Source: Muscardinus avellanarius
Lineage: Eukaryota; Chordata; Mammalia; Rodentia; Gliridae
Assembly (NCBI GenBank): GCA_963383645.1
Contig: OY726572.1
Location: 27,844,792 to 27,908,791 of the forward strand
Length of the DNA stretch: 64,000 nucleotides
Direction of reading: 5' to 3'
Part shown: one piece after another, positions 33,045 through 44,520 of the stretch
Position numbering within the stretch: the first letter of the stretch is position 1
Layout: each line of letters opens with the position of its first letter
The notes under the pieces: generated by a model
Told to the model about the DNA's origin: nothing
Seen by the model: only the letters and a program-made list of their open reading frames with translations
The model's database searches: none
Position numbers and translations under genes: made by a program

Positions 33045-33690
33045 AGAAGAAATAGAAATGGCCAACAAATATATGAGAAAAAAATGTTCAACCTCTTTAA
33101 CAATCAAGAAAATACAAATCAAAACTACATTATTTCATCTTACTCCCGTTTGAATAGCAGTCACCAAGAATAAAAACAATAAATACCAGTGAAGATGCAG
33201 GGAAAATGGAATACTCATGCACTGTTGGTGGGATGATCGTGAATTAGTACAACTGCTGTGGAAATCAGTATAGAGGTTCCTCAAAAGACTATGAACCACT
33301 GTATGACCCGACTATAGAACTTCCTGATATTTATCCAAAACAATCAATGCAGCATACTATAGCTACATATACTTATTTATATTTATAGTAATGCAATTTA
33401 CAATCTCAGTTATGGACCTAGCCTAGATATCTATCAACAGGTGAATGGATAAAGAAAATGTGATATGTATAAATGAGGGAGTTTTAATCAGCCATAAAAA
33501 AGACCAAAATTAGTAACCTGCAGGAAAATTGATGGAATAGAAGAAGAAAATGTTAAGTCAAATTAGCTAGACTCGGTCTAGGGTTGTAGGTTTTCTCTCA
33601 TGTGTGTAAGCCAGATAAGAGGAAAACAGGGATGTCATAAAAATAGAAGGGTGTGAAGTAGAGTATGAGGAGAAAATGTGGAAACATAGT
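33045..33690 (+). mobile_element. Old L1 ORF2 3' part
   Basis: Diverged ORF2 DNA in plus orientation: GGCCAACAAATATATGAGAA, GCACTGTTGGTGGGATGATC, ACAACTGCTGTGGAAATCAG, CTATCAACAGGTGAATGGAT. No open frame remains. Confidence 0.85.
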
Positions 33691-34919
33691 CTACACTGTT
33701 TTTAGGCATTAGATGTGCTAAAAACATTTTTTCTATATTTTGTTTAAGTGTTTATTTATTTTATAGTGAGAATAAGTCCTATACAGGTGTTTCTCTCATG
33801 GCTAGATTTAGAAACATTTTGAATATGTTAAAATATAACTAGTTATTAGTTTACACTGTATAACATGTCACATTTGAGTCTCAAGAAAAGTTCAATATTT
33901 AACTTTTTCTCTCTTTTTTCAAGTCTTTTTTATGGAAATCCTAGACAATTGGCCATAAGAAAGGCATTATATTAGGCTATGAAATTTGAAGGACATAATC
34001 TCAGCTAATATTTATGGGGCACTATCTATGTTTCAGACCATGATAGCTCTTAGATCTGTTATTCTTGTTAACTCAGTATTACACAATAAGTCTTGATATC
34101 ATTATATAATTTTTAAAGAAAAATTGAAAAATAATGTCACAAACCCAAAAAAGTTTTCATAATTCTAAAACACTGGGAGATAAGGTACCTGAAAAATGAA
34201 TGTTCTCTGAAAACAACAACAAAAACACAGAGAACTGAATTTACTCCTAACTCTGCTAGAATAACTGCAATTTGCATAATTCTTATGTGCATCCCTTTTC
34301 CTGTTCCATAGAATGGAGGTTTGTGCTCAATGGATTTTAGACCCTTTTTTAAATTTAACAATTGTCTTTGTGTATGTTATGTACTTTTTATCTTATGCAA
34401 TTAAGACACAAATGGAGGAGCATAATGTTGTTGAGATTTTACATTCTGAAGGTGATTTCGATTATTTAAAATATGAAATGTTAGAATGTACTTATGTTGC
34501 AAAAAAGAAAAAGAGGTTTTCTAAACATAATGGCTAGTTACCTTACATGTAGGCTTTTATGTGTCCTCTGAGTCATATCTACTCTCAATAGCTGCTGACA
34601 AAACAAGATTTTACTGCTGAAAGAGCAGCAGATCTAATATTGCTGCAAAAGAGCAGGCTGAATTTTATTTTGCCTTGGGTCATCAATAAAATTCTAGTCA
34701 TGCTCTGATCCTACACTCTTTATTGTTTCCCATGACACATCACAGGTAAAAGAAAACTACTCTTTCAAGCATTTCAAAACTTTAAATGGAGAATTGGAAA
34801 ACACCTAAAAGGTCATGCATAAGTCTTACAGAGCTTCAAAAGCATTATCCCTGATTTGGTAATCTATATAAATGGCTATATTTTTTGGTATAGTACTGAC
34901 TACTAAAATTAATGGACCT

Positions 34920-34920
<1 letters not shown>
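33691..34920. other. Mostly unclassified, with a MIR relic
   Basis: A reversed MIR-like block lies at about 34005-34100 (TAATATTTATGGGGCACTAT). The rest shows no element or coding domain. Confidence 0.45.
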
Positions 34921-34924
<4 letters not shown>

Positions 34925-34966
<42 letters not shown>

Positions 34967-35166
34967 AGGATTTGAGTCCAGGGCCATTTTACCTCTGAGC
35001 TACACCCCCAGTCCTGTTTTATTTTATTGTTTAAATTTTTAAACAGAGCCTTACTAAATTATGGAGTGCCTTGCTTAGTTGCTGGGGCTGGCTGCAAACT
35101 TATAATCCTCCTGTCCTAGTCTCCCAAGTACTGAGATTACAAGCATGTGCCACTATTCCCAGTTTG
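34925..35166 (-). mobile_element. B1-ID SINE with (CA)n tail
   Basis: (GT)n at 34925-34964 runs straight into the reversed SINE: TTTGAGTCCAGGGCCATTTT, ACCTCTGAGCTACACCCCCA and the B1 end ATGTGCCACTATTCCCAG. Confidence 0.9.
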
Positions 35167-35212
35167 AGCACTTTTTATATCATTAATTGAAACCATGTTA
35201 CTTGAACACAGA

Positions 35213-35357
35213 GAAATTTCAATGTCTATAACTATTTTTATTTGGTCATTGTTGGTCATTGTTGGTCCAGTGTCTGGGACCCACATGTTGAATGTTTATA
35301 ACTATTTTCATTTGGTCACTTATTGGTCCTGTGTCTGGGACCCACATGCTAAATGTC
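35213..35357. repeat. ~70-bp tandem duplication
   Basis: Unit 1 (about 35218-35289) and unit 2 (about 35290-35357) share ATAACTATTTTTATTTGGTCA and TGTCTGGGACCCACATG. Unit 1 has an extra internal 11-bp repeat (GGTCATTGTTGGTCATTGTT). Confidence 0.9.
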
Positions 35358-35800
35358 TTGAAATGGTAGAAACTTGATTTTTGTGCATGTAGTAGTCTTC
35401 TGTGGTGAACGTGTTAGAGTATAGGTTCCTTTTTGTGGTCATTTAGGAGCCCATGTTGATGGAGTTCTGCCATACTCATGATCTTAGCCAGATCAGGATC
35501 TTTTAATGGTTATACCATTCCCATGGATGCTACATCCACATCCACTCCAGTAAGTCAGAATGAGAAAAATAATGAAGGAGTTTTCCTGAGACTTTGTGGG
35601 CCACACTTCAAATGGCTTCATCTAGAAGAACAGAGATAGAGAAATCTGAGTGTCAGAAAATAAAGTTGAGTCTGTTCCAGAGCTCAAGATTTTAACTGCT
35701 CTGTCTCATTATCTTGAAGTATTGACTCAACTATGGATTCCACAAAATAATCTGTTATTAGAATTCAGTCTTATAATGAACCTACCCTAATTAAAAAATA
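35358..35800. other. No recognised feature
   Basis: No element or coding signal recognised. Confidence 0.35.
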
Positions 35801-36408
35801 ACACATTTTTAAATATTTTCATTGGTGCATTGTTATTATACATAATAGTGAGGTCAATGTAATACATTCATATATGTACATAGCACTGGTGTGCTTCTCT
35901 CCACATACACCCTGTTCCCCCTCCTGCCTCCCCATACATGTTAGTGAGGTTGGTAATACCTTCATCTACAGACATAACATTATTTGAACTGTTCCCCCCT
36001 TCATTCTTTGCTTTACTTTTTTTTCACCTCCCTCCTGCATTCCCATTTCACTATTCTTCTGTTCCCATTTAACTGAACTGCGCTCATGTTTCCTGTTTTC
36101 TCTCATTTCCACATATGGAGAAGGAGACATATGACCTTTGACTTCATAAAACTGACTGATTTTACTTAACATAATATTCTTTAGTTCCATCATTTTCTTA
36201 TGCAAATGACAATTTTATTCTTCATGGCTGAGTAAAATTTCATTTTGTGTGTGTGTATACCATACATTATTTATATATTCCTCTATTGATGGATATCTAG
36301 GTTTGCTCTATAGTTTAGCTGTTATGAATTATGCTGCTGAAACGTGGGCATGCATGTATCACTATAGTATTCTATCATTCTTTGGAAAGATAGCAAGTAG
36401 TGGTATAG

Positions 36409-36797
36409 TGTGGAGAGCCATTAAGGCTCACCTTATCTTGTCTCACCCTTACTCAGAAGTGCACTTCTGACTATCTTTTGCCCAGAGTCAACAAGGTTGG
36501 AGTCATGGGGGTTTCAAAGTAAATAAGACCCTCTTGGAATGATTGATGCTAATTGTTCTGTCTGCTAGATAAGATTAGGTTTATGTTGTACCAAGGTATT
36601 GCTTGACTTGCCCATGATGTATGTACTTTATACTTGCCTTTCTTGCATTCCTGTGCAACCCAAAGCTAGAAACTGTATAAAAGGCCCATGAGAGAATAAA
36701 CTTTGCACTAGTAGTGACTAGTAGCCCTCCCATGCATGAATTCTTTACTCCTCACTCCTCTCTTCGGAACTCACACTTTTCCTGACTGGCTCTGGCA
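36409..36797 (+). mobile_element. Solo ERV LTR, class II-like
   Basis: 389 bp beginning TG and ending CA, with a perfect 6-bp duplication GTATAG at 36403-36408 and 36798-36803. TATAAAA at 36676-36682 and AATAAA at 36695-36700 give a short R region like that of the LTR at 1605-2113. Its sequence is otherwise different, so a different family. No internal viral genes. Confidence 0.9.
36676..36682 (+). promoter_or_regulatory. LTR TATA box
   Basis: TATAAAA, 12 bp upstream of the AATAAA at 36695-36700, in the expected U3/R arrangement. Activity unknown. Confidence 0.65.
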
Positions 36798-37084
36798 GTA
36801 TAGCTGGGTCAAATGGGTCAAAGGGTGTGTTCCATTTCTAGTCTTTTGAGAAAAGTTCAAACTTATTTCCATAGTGGTTGTGCTAATTTTCAATATTGCC
36901 AACAGTATATAAGAGTTTCTACTTCCCCACACGCTTGACAGCATTTGGTATTGTTTGCTTTCTTGATAGTTCCCATTCTAACTAGAATTAGATGAAATTT
37001 TACTGTAATTTTAATTTCTGTTATTCAATGAAACTTTTGTTTCTATGAGTTTCTTGAGTTTTCCAGAAAGAATCTATTTCTCCT

Positions 37085-37295
37085 TTTTTAAATTTATTGA
37101 TTCATTGTTATAATTACACATATAGTGGGATTCATAGTGTGTCATATTCATATATGCACATAGCATAATTTGGTCCTTTTCTTCCCTGCACTTCCCCATT
37201 TCTTTCTCTCCTCTCCCCTCTCATCCCCTTCTAATCCTCTACTTCTCTCTTTCCTACTTTCATGAGATCCATTTTTCTTTTTTATTTTTCAACTC
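37085..37295 (-). mobile_element. Second L1 3' UTR fragment
   Basis: Reversed tail and UTR: TTGATTCATTGTTATAATTA, ATAGTGGGATTCATAGTGTG and a C/T-rich tract at about 37195-37255, typical of these L1 3' ends. Confidence 0.75.
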
Positions 37296-38060
37296 AGCTT
37301 TATCAAGTGGATGCAAGAGCAGAGATTCCTCCTTTTGTTGAACTGGAAATCTGTACTTGCCCTGAAACAAGGGGACACAAACGGGTACACAGTCTAAAAT
37401 CAATAGTTGTTTCTTCTTGGGCTACGAACAAGGTAGCTTTTAAGGCTCTCTAAATTAATGTATAGCCCTGTTATATGGAAGGTAGATTTTTACCTCTTCT
37501 CAATTAAGGAGGCTAGAAACTTTAAAAAATTTTACCATAATAATTACTAGATAATAACTCAAGTTTCACATAATATTTCAACTGTGCACAGGTACATGAT
37601 TTGAGGTAAAAATTTTCAATAATTGTTCAAGTTTAATTTTTAAGTACCTAGAAGTATTTCTGTATTTTTCAATGTATGCAACTAAGTTTCATTTCCAGAT
37701 GTGTCCCTTGAGGCATAAGAGTTTTTTTCTGTTATTTTCCTGAGCTGCCATTTCATAGTTCTGATGAACAGAATACATAATTTCTACTATCCAGAGAATA
37801 CACTAAATTCACATGGTATTAGGAAGATGAAAGACACCTTCCATCTGTCAAAAAATTGAGATAGATTTGCCAAATGTTTTGCTTCTTTCAAAAATGTATT
37901 CATCCAAGAGAACTACAGTTTTTATGAATTTTGCAGGTAGATAAAAGCTTTAACTCTACTCCAAATTCTGCTGGGATATAATGATAAGATATCTCATAGA
38001 TTTTCCCTGTAATGGAAGAAGAGATTATTTCTTGATATATATATATATATATATAGCCAC
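37296..38060. other. No recognised feature
   Basis: No coding domain or repeat recognised. A short (TA)n run lies at 38036-38055. Confidence 0.4.
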
Positions 38061-38061
38061 T

Positions 38062-38360
38062 GAAAACACAGTTAGACACCAAGTGTAGTGGTGCATGCCT
38101 GTAATTTCAGTTCTTGGGAGGCTGAGACAGGAGGATCACAGGTTTGAAAACAGCCTCAGAAAGTAGTGAGACTCTCAGTAACCTAGTGAGACCCTGTTTC
38201 TAAATAAAAATAAAATAGGGCTGGGGGTATATCTCAGAGGTAGAATGCCCCTGAGTTCAATTCCCAGTGCTGCAAGAAGAAGAAGAAGAAGAAGAAGAAG
38301 AAGAAGAAGAAGAAGAAGAAGAAGAAGAAGAAGAAGAGGAGGAGGAGGAAGGAAAACACA
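38062..38360 (+). mobile_element. B1-ID SINE with (GAA)n tail
   Basis: Duplication GAAAACACA at 38062-38070 and 38352-38360. Between them lie the B1 half (CCAAGTGTAGTGGTGCATGC), the ID half (GGGCTGGGGGTATATCTCAG) and a tail made of ~19 GAA units ending in GGA units. Confidence 0.95.
38275..38350. repeat. (GAA)n/(GGA)n trinucleotide tract
   Basis: Pure purine strand of about 75 bases in the SINE tail. The Leu-rich minus-strand frame over it is an artefact. Confidence 0.97.
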
Positions 38361-38484
38361 CTTAATTGAAGATATGAAAGAGAAGAAAATGCCCCACATG
38401 TATTAAAAAGACCTACTATAAAATGCTGCTAGAATTCCTAATATATTAATGATATGTTGAATATGAATTATATCCCTCATTATT

Positions 38485-38493
38485 TTATATGCT

Positions 38494-38532
<39 letters not shown>

Positions 38533-38750
38533 TTTTTGCAGGTCTGGGGATGGAACCCAGGGGCATTTGACCTCCGAGCTACACCCCCTGCCCTATTTTT
38601 TATTCTTTATTTTGAAACCGGGTTTCACTGAGTTGCAGAGGGCCTCACTAAGTAGCTGAGGCTGTCTGCGAACCATGATCCTCCAGGTCTCAGCCTCCCG
38701 AATGCTGGGATTACAAGCGTGCGCCACCACACCCGGCTTATATGCTTTAT
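38485..38750 (-). mobile_element. B1-ID SINE with (TAAA)n tail
   Basis: Perfect 13-bp duplication TTATATGCTTTAT at 38485-38497 and 38738-38750. A (TTTA)n run (38496-38536) is the reversed tail. The B1 end CGTGCGCCACCACACCCGGC is nearly intact, so the copy is fairly young. Confidence 0.95.
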
Positions 38751-39140
38751 GTTTGCAAAAACATTTTGGGAAGATTATCAACAATATATCCAATGGGAAT
38801 GATTTTATTATGTTTTTAAAGAAAGGCAGATACAGGATGACAGCAAGTACATCAGATATAGAGTAAAAATCATTTGAATTTGGGTCCTGGTTCCTGCACA
38901 CTCATCTGACTCATAATTAAATGACTCTTGGTCTTTTTAAACTCCAATTTTTCACATTTAAAAAATACCTAATAGAGTGTTATGGGATTAATAGAACAAT
39001 GTGTGCAAAGACCACTGGAACTTTTCACTGCTGTACAAGTGTGAGATATTTATTATGGTGAAACTGAATGTCGAGAAATGAAAATCTGCATTCTCTTTAC
39101 TGATTTTATACAGATAGCCACACAGGTGTACACCTGTATC
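38751..39140. other. No recognised feature
   Basis: No coding domain or repeat recognised. Confidence 0.35.
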
Positions 39141-39144
39141 TACA

Positions 39145-39146
<2 letters not shown>

Positions 39147-39184
<38 letters not shown>
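39147..39184. repeat. (CA)n microsatellite
   Basis: About 19 CA units. Unlike several others in the window, not next to a recognisable SINE. Confidence 0.97.
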
Positions 39185-39186
<2 letters not shown>

Positions 39187-39617
39187 TCTTTGTAAAGATG
39201 AATAATTTCTCTACTGGGCTTATTTCCATTAAATGTAGAGGCTCAGTAAAATTTAAATTCAATGTCTATTTTGATAATATTTATGAAGTAGAGCTCCATT
39301 CATAGCATTAGCATAGGAATATCAACATAAAAATTCCTTCTTTGTACAGTTGCTCTTGTTATACAGTGGTATACTATTACATAATTTATGCTTTCTAAGA
39401 AACAATAATTGATGTCCAGGGAATTGTGTGCAGCCACTCTACTTGACTTAGGTGAGTTCAAGGTACCCTAATGTTTAACATCTATCTCAGCCAGGATAAA
39501 TTCCTAATGTCTCTGAGCTTTAGTCTCTACATTTCTAGAGGCTAAAGATCCTTAGATGCTTTTTCAGAGTTTGACATTATGCTTATCAGTATATGTTTAA
39601 TAAAAATAATGTACTAA

Positions 39618-39825
39618 AGTAGTTCTGTCTAATATAATATTCTGGACTGATGGAAATGTTCTATCTGTACCATACAATATGGTAGCCACTAGCTAGTATG
39701 TGGCTATTAAGATTTGAAATGTGACAGTGAGACTAAGTTCTTAATGCTATTTGCTTATTTAACCAAACTTAGAGATCCATGTGGCTAGAGGCAACATTTC
39801 TGGAAAGCACATTTATACAAATGTG
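39618..39825. mobile_element. hAT-Charlie-type DNA transposon relic
   Basis: AGTAGTTCTGTCTAATATAA start, ATATGGTAGCCACTAGCTAG, ATGTGGCTATTAAGATTTGA and CATGTGGCTAGAGGCAACAT. The GTAGCCACTAG and GTGGCTAGAGG blocks form the internal inverted similarity typical of an old non-autonomous hAT family. Confidence 0.6.
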
Positions 39826-39837
39826 GTATGTTCACTG

Positions 39838-39940
39838 AATTATAAGCTTTGTTAGGTCAAGGAATCTATTATTTATATTGCTATATACCTACTCAAACCA
39901 ACAAAGAGTACATAGTAGGAACTCAAAAATTAATTATTGT
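39838..39940 (+). mobile_element. L2 3' end fragment
   Basis: TATAAGCTTTGTTAGGTCAA followed by AGAGTACATAGTAGGAACTC matches the terminal L2 layout. Confidence 0.65.
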
Positions 39941-40159
39941 GGCAATGAAGATGTTCCTGGAAGAAATGATCAAAAGTAAATGGAAAATCTTACATTCTCT
40001 ATCACTTTTTGGTGATTCATAAAGCACATTAATATACTGTATGTTTTTAGAAATGTAATAAATAAGGCTATCTTGTTTTAGATATACATATGTCAAATTT
40101 ATTTCACCACTAATTTCTTTTGTGTATAAATGAAAAAGGGAGGTATAGAAGGAAGAAGG

Positions 40160-40162
<3 letters not shown>

Positions 40163-40211
<49 letters not shown>

Positions 40212-40234
40212 GAGAGACAGAGAGACAGAGAAAC
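40163..40234. repeat. (GT)n then (GA)-rich microsatellite
   Basis: About 21 GT units (40163-40205) followed by GAGAGAGACAGAGAGACAGA. Confidence 0.97.
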
Positions 40235-40627
40235 ACACCCCATAGGCCGTAATACCATAGAACATAGTATGGAAAACAGCTTGTTTATTGAGAAACCTGG
40301 CTTGCTTAGTAGAATACAGGACCACCCACTGTATCAGTAAGCTCATCCTGGCCAGGTGCCTGAATTCTGCTCCCCTACTTGAAACTGATGGAAACTATGG
40401 CTGGAGTGAAGGGCTTTGGAGCAGGAATCAGAGGGTAAGCATCCAGGTAACTTGAATAGAAGATATTTAAAATTCAGAATCCTCTATAGAACTGAGAAAG
40501 GAGACTTGTAATCAGGGAATCTGTGTGACACTGGTCTTTATGTGGTGAGTGGCCTCTCCTTTAATACAGACTGTTTCTAAATATTTGATGCAGTGTATGT
40601 TACTACTTTTTAAACTGCTTTATAGGA

Positions 40628-41097
40628 TTATTTATTTGGAAGCCAGGCGTAGTGGTGCACATTTGTAATCCCAGCATTTGGGAGGCTGAGACAGGAGGAT
40701 GGCAGTTTGCAGACAGGTTCAGCTACTGCTTAGTGAGGCCCTTTGCAACTCAGTGAGACCCTGTTTCAATATAAAGAATAAAGCCAGGCGTGGTGGCACA
40801 TGCTTGTAATCCCTGTGCTTGGGAGGCTGAGACAGGAGGATCACACAGGTTCAAAGCCAGCCTCAGCTACTTAGTGAGTCTCTTAGCAATTTAGTGAGAC
40901 CCTGTTTTATATATACATAATAGGTCTGGGAATATAGCACAGAGGTAGAAGGCCTCTGGGTTCCATCCTCAGTCCCACCAAAAATAAATAAATAAATATA
41001 GAAAGAAAGAATAAAAAATAGAACTGGGCATGTAGCTCTGAGGTAGAATGCCCCTGTGTTCCATTCCCAGTACTGAAAAAAGTTATTTATTTGGAAG
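40628..41097 (+). mobile_element. B1-ID SINE (outer copy) interrupted by another SINE
   Basis: Perfect 15-bp duplication TTATTTATTTGGAAG at 40628-40642 and 41083-41097. The B1 half is 40643-40772. The ID half resumes at about 41016 (GAACTGGGCATGTAGCTCTG) and ends at the A-run near 41080. Confidence 0.95.
40773..41015 (+). mobile_element. B1-ID SINE (inner, nested copy)
   Basis: Inserted in the A-rich linker of the outer SINE, with 10-bp duplication AAAGAATAAA at 40773-40782 and 41006-41015. Complete: GCCAGGCGTGGTGGCACATG start, ID half GGTCTGGGAATATAGCACAG and an (AAAT)n tail. Confidence 0.95.
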
Positions 41098-42290
41098 TTC
41101 TTTCTATTCCTTTGTGGAAGAGCATCAACTTTAAGTATAAATTTTCTATTTAAAGTTACTAGAATTTCTTTCCATAAAGATAGTTTTAAATTTTTTACTA
41201 AGTCAAATAAACACAGACAAATAAACATCCAATTCTTACCATTAAGTTTCCAGTGACTGAAAATTTGGAGTTGAATCACATCTAACAAAAATTTGAAAGT
41301 GGTTAATATATCTAATTCAAGGGACAAGAGTAAAAAGATTCACATGCCTTGTTTGTGTCTTAATGGTCAATGCACTAAAGTGTAAGTAATGGTGCTGCTA
41401 GGAGCTCCCTGGTATAACACATTTTCTTCCAGAGAGTAAAAATACTCAGTTACCTCTTGGTTTATGAGGCAATGAAGTATTCCAGCACATAAATATTGAC
41501 ACTGAGACCCCTGGGATAGAGGAGTGCTGAGCATATTTGCAAGACATAAAGACCAAAACCAAATGAAGTTACATCTTTTCCCATAAAATGCAATCTGTCC
41601 CTCAATGGATTTTACCATCCTGTTGTTTTTTATTTCCTTCATCTTTATAATTGGAGACATCCTGCTGGCCTACTGAAAACACTACTGATATTTCTTCTTC
41701 AAAGTTAGTCAACCTACAAATTACCCTTAAAAGTATGATTAGGTGTTTTCAACTAAAATTAACACATCAGGGAAATGCCTGGATTTCAAGCAGGAAGTGA
41801 AGAATAGAAAAATACTCAAATAAAGGCATTAACAAAAACTATCTGTAGGAATGATCTTCTGAAATGAAAATGATTTTAAAAAATTAAAAATACTGTGTTG
41901 CTTTTTAATGGTCTTGGAACAGAAAAGAACCTGAATTCTGTGTATTAAATACAGCTGCTTGAACATTTATTTAGATTTTTTTCTGCATGGATAAAGAGCA
42001 AGAGGATGCAGAGCACATTAAAATTTTTGTTATTATTCTTTTTTAGAACACTGAATAAAACAAGTTCTGGATACAATATGTTGAATCCTAAAGATTTGTG
42101 GAAGAAATGTGCATTTACTGATCAGACTCTGTTTTTAGGTAGCTTGTAAGAATTCCTTGGTGAGCTATAGAGCTTTAGAAATCTTACTTCAGTTGTGAAT
42201 ATCTCTGTTCTACCAGTTAAATCATATTATTCTAAAAAACAAAGACAATAATTACTAATATATTCACTTAAAATTATCGTTGGTCTAATA
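41098..42290. other. No recognised feature
   Basis: Minus-strand frames at 40863-41327 (which overlaps a SINE) and 41367-41660 carry no recognisable domain. Confidence 0.4.
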
Positions 42291-42299
42291 GATCTCAGT

Positions 42300-42645
42300 T
42301 GCTATGTTAGGCATTGGATACAGCAATGAATTTTCCCATCATTATCTTTGTTCTCCTAGAACTTGCATCCTGGTTTTGGGGAAGAAATAGACAACAAGCA
42401 AATGAAAGGCTAAATATATTTCAGATAGTGACAATTGCTACAGATAGATGAAAAAAGTAATATGGTAAGGACTGAAGATAGTCTGGAAAAGTCTTTCCGG
42501 AAAGGGGACTTTAGAGTTAAGCCCCAAGATTGGACAAAAGCCAGTCATAAGAGGCCAAATCGAAGCAAGAGAAATAACAAGTACAAAGTTCTTAGAGCAG
42601 AAAAGCATGAGCTTTTAGGAATACAGAGGTGACCACACCAATGTG
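42300..42645 (+). mobile_element. L2 LINE fragment
   Basis: TTAGGCATTGGATACAGCAA, AACTTGCATCCTGGTTTTGG, AGAAATAGACAACAAGCAAA and AAAGGGGACTTTAGAGTTAA follow the L2 layout. Confidence 0.65.
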
Positions 42646-43159
42646 TTGAAAAGTAAAGGAACTGTTGAGAGGGTAGATCTGGGTTAGAGGGCTGCAAAGG
42701 ACCTGTAAACACTGTCATTTTTTTCTGAGAGCTTTACCTACATCTTACTTGGCAAAACCACAAGTCTCATTTGTGATCCAACTGTGTTAACGCAGTTGAT
42801 CTCAAAGCAGGTTCATTATACATACCCTACGCTGGCCTTCAAAGCTGCCTGGCATTCATCCTGTGCATCTTTAGTTCTCTTACTCTCTTGTTGCTTTAGA
42901 AGATGCTCCAAAACTTTTCTTCTCTCCTCAGGCCTTTTTTGTCTTCACTTAAGGCCTATGACTTCTCTAGGAAAAGTGGAGCAATCAGACTCTCACAGGG
43001 CATCTATTCACCTACCAATCTGCATCTCTACAATAACTTCTGCTTGTTATTCTGAGGACAGTGCCACTCCTGTCCAAAGCTACTCTCTCCATGTATGTAC
43101 TAGAGTCCAGCTTCTCTCAGCTTCTGCAGGATTGAAGGTATCAACATTGCCCTGTAATT

Positions 43160-43490
43160 TCATCTCTTCTCTGCTCCTTTCTTCCCTTCCCCTCCCTTTC
43201 CCTTCCTTCCCCTCTCTTCTCTTCTCCCTCCCTCTCCCCTCTTCTTTATCTTCCTCACCTTACATTCCCTTTTTTTCCTCCTTCCCTCTCTTCCTCGCTC
43301 TTGCTCTCTTTGTCTTTCTTGCACTGGGGATTGAACATAGGGGCATTCTACCTCTGAGCTACACCTTCATCCCTCTTTATTTTGAAGTAGGATACCCTTA
43401 AGCTACTGTGCATTGGCTGCGGGCCTTGGATCCTCCTATCACAGCTACCCAAGTACTGGGATTACAGGCATGTGTCACTGCACCTGGCTT
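43160..43490 (-). mobile_element. B1-ID SINE with pyrimidine-rich flank
   Basis: A C/T-rich stretch (43160-43315) precedes the reversed SINE (about 43322-43488): CACTGGGGATTGAACATAGG, CATTCTACCTCTGAGCTACA and the B1 end ATGTGTCACTGCACCTGGC. The pyrimidine tract may be an expanded (GAAA)-type tail. The 205-codon plus frame at 42784-43401 runs through both and has no recognisable domain. Confidence 0.8.
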
Positions 43491-44139
43491 CTCCTTTATT
43501 AAATTATAAATCTTTTCAGCTTTATTATGTAATTTGCATTAATGTACAAAATTGTAGTTATTTTTCTCACTTAAAATCAACTTTCTTTGGCTCCACTCTT
43601 TTAGTAGAGAGTTGTCATCTTGTTTCATGGCTTACCTGTTCAACAAAACTCCTGAAGGGTTATCTGTCTTTGTTGCCTCAATTACTTTACTCTCAAATTC
43701 CCCTCAAAATCCACATTAATAAAGCTTTTGTATTCACCACGCTGGCAACTACTTCTACCAAAGTTGCTAATGACTTCCCTGGCTAAATCCAATGGCCATT
43801 TCTCAGCCTTCATCTTAATCTATAACAACTAGTAATAGATATCTGTTTCTTTGTCCCACTTTCTTTTCTTGGATTCCAGTATCCTCTTGTTTTTCTTCCT
43901 AGCTTGTTGGTTACAAGTTTTAGTCCCATTTGCTAAATTTTTCTTTTCGGTGTAATTTTCATTTGCTATCTTTGCTTTCTTGAAGGATCGTTTACATGCA
44001 GTGGAGTGTGAAGACACTACTCAGGTAATCGCCAGTCACATCAAGATGTAGACAATTCCATATGACTCTTTTGTGTTCCTTAGTGAAGTGCCACAAAGAA
44101 AACCCATTTTTCTTACTATCCACATGATTCATCTTAAAC

Positions 44140-44520
44140 ACAATACAAAGGAATAATACAGCATGTGTTTTTGATTGATTTCTTTCATTCACATTGACTG
44201 TGAGATTTTTCCATGATGTCTCATGCATCAGTAGTTATTCCTGTTGGTTGGAAGGTAGTATTCCCAGTGTAGAAATAATTTGTAACTTATGTATTTATGC
44301 TACTATTGGTAAGTATTTGTGTTCCAGTTTTTAGGCATTTCAAATAAAATTCATTACAAGCATTCTTATAAATGTCTTCTGTTAAACACATTATTCAGGA
44401 GTAGAGTATGTTCAGGTCATAAACAAATGTCCAGGTTTAATAGGTACTATCAAACACTTTACAAAGATGCTGTACCATTTTATACCCCTAAAAAGAATTT
44501 AAGAGAGTTACTGTTACATA
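44140..44520 (-). mobile_element. Old L1 3' fragment inside L2
   Basis: Reversed old L1: TGTGTTCCAGTTTTTAGGCA, ATTCAGGAGTAGAGTATGTTC and AAAGATGCTGTACCATTTTA correspond to the old L1 distal region. Confidence 0.65.

Larger units (their letters stand above)
35810..37030 (-). mobile_element. L1 3' end split by a solo LTR
   Basis: Reversed 3' UTR from about 35810 (TTTTCATTGGTGCATTGTTA) into ORF2 C-terminal coding (AGTAGTGGTATAG). It resumes after the LTR as CTGGGTCAAATGGGTCAAAG and continues to about 37030. Removing 36409-36797 plus one 6-bp copy rejoins a normal L1 segment. Confidence 0.9.

Noticed and set aside
38175..38399. Leu-rich minus frame resembling a signal peptide
   Set aside because: The Leu run is a (CTT)n microsatellite in a SINE tail.
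40863..41327. 154-codon minus frame
   Set aside because: It begins in unique AT-rich DNA and ends inside nested SINEs; no domain, no conservation evidence.
42784..43401. 205-codon frame
   Set aside because: Its second half runs through a C/T-rich tract and a reversed SINE; the first half shows no domain. Chance open frame.
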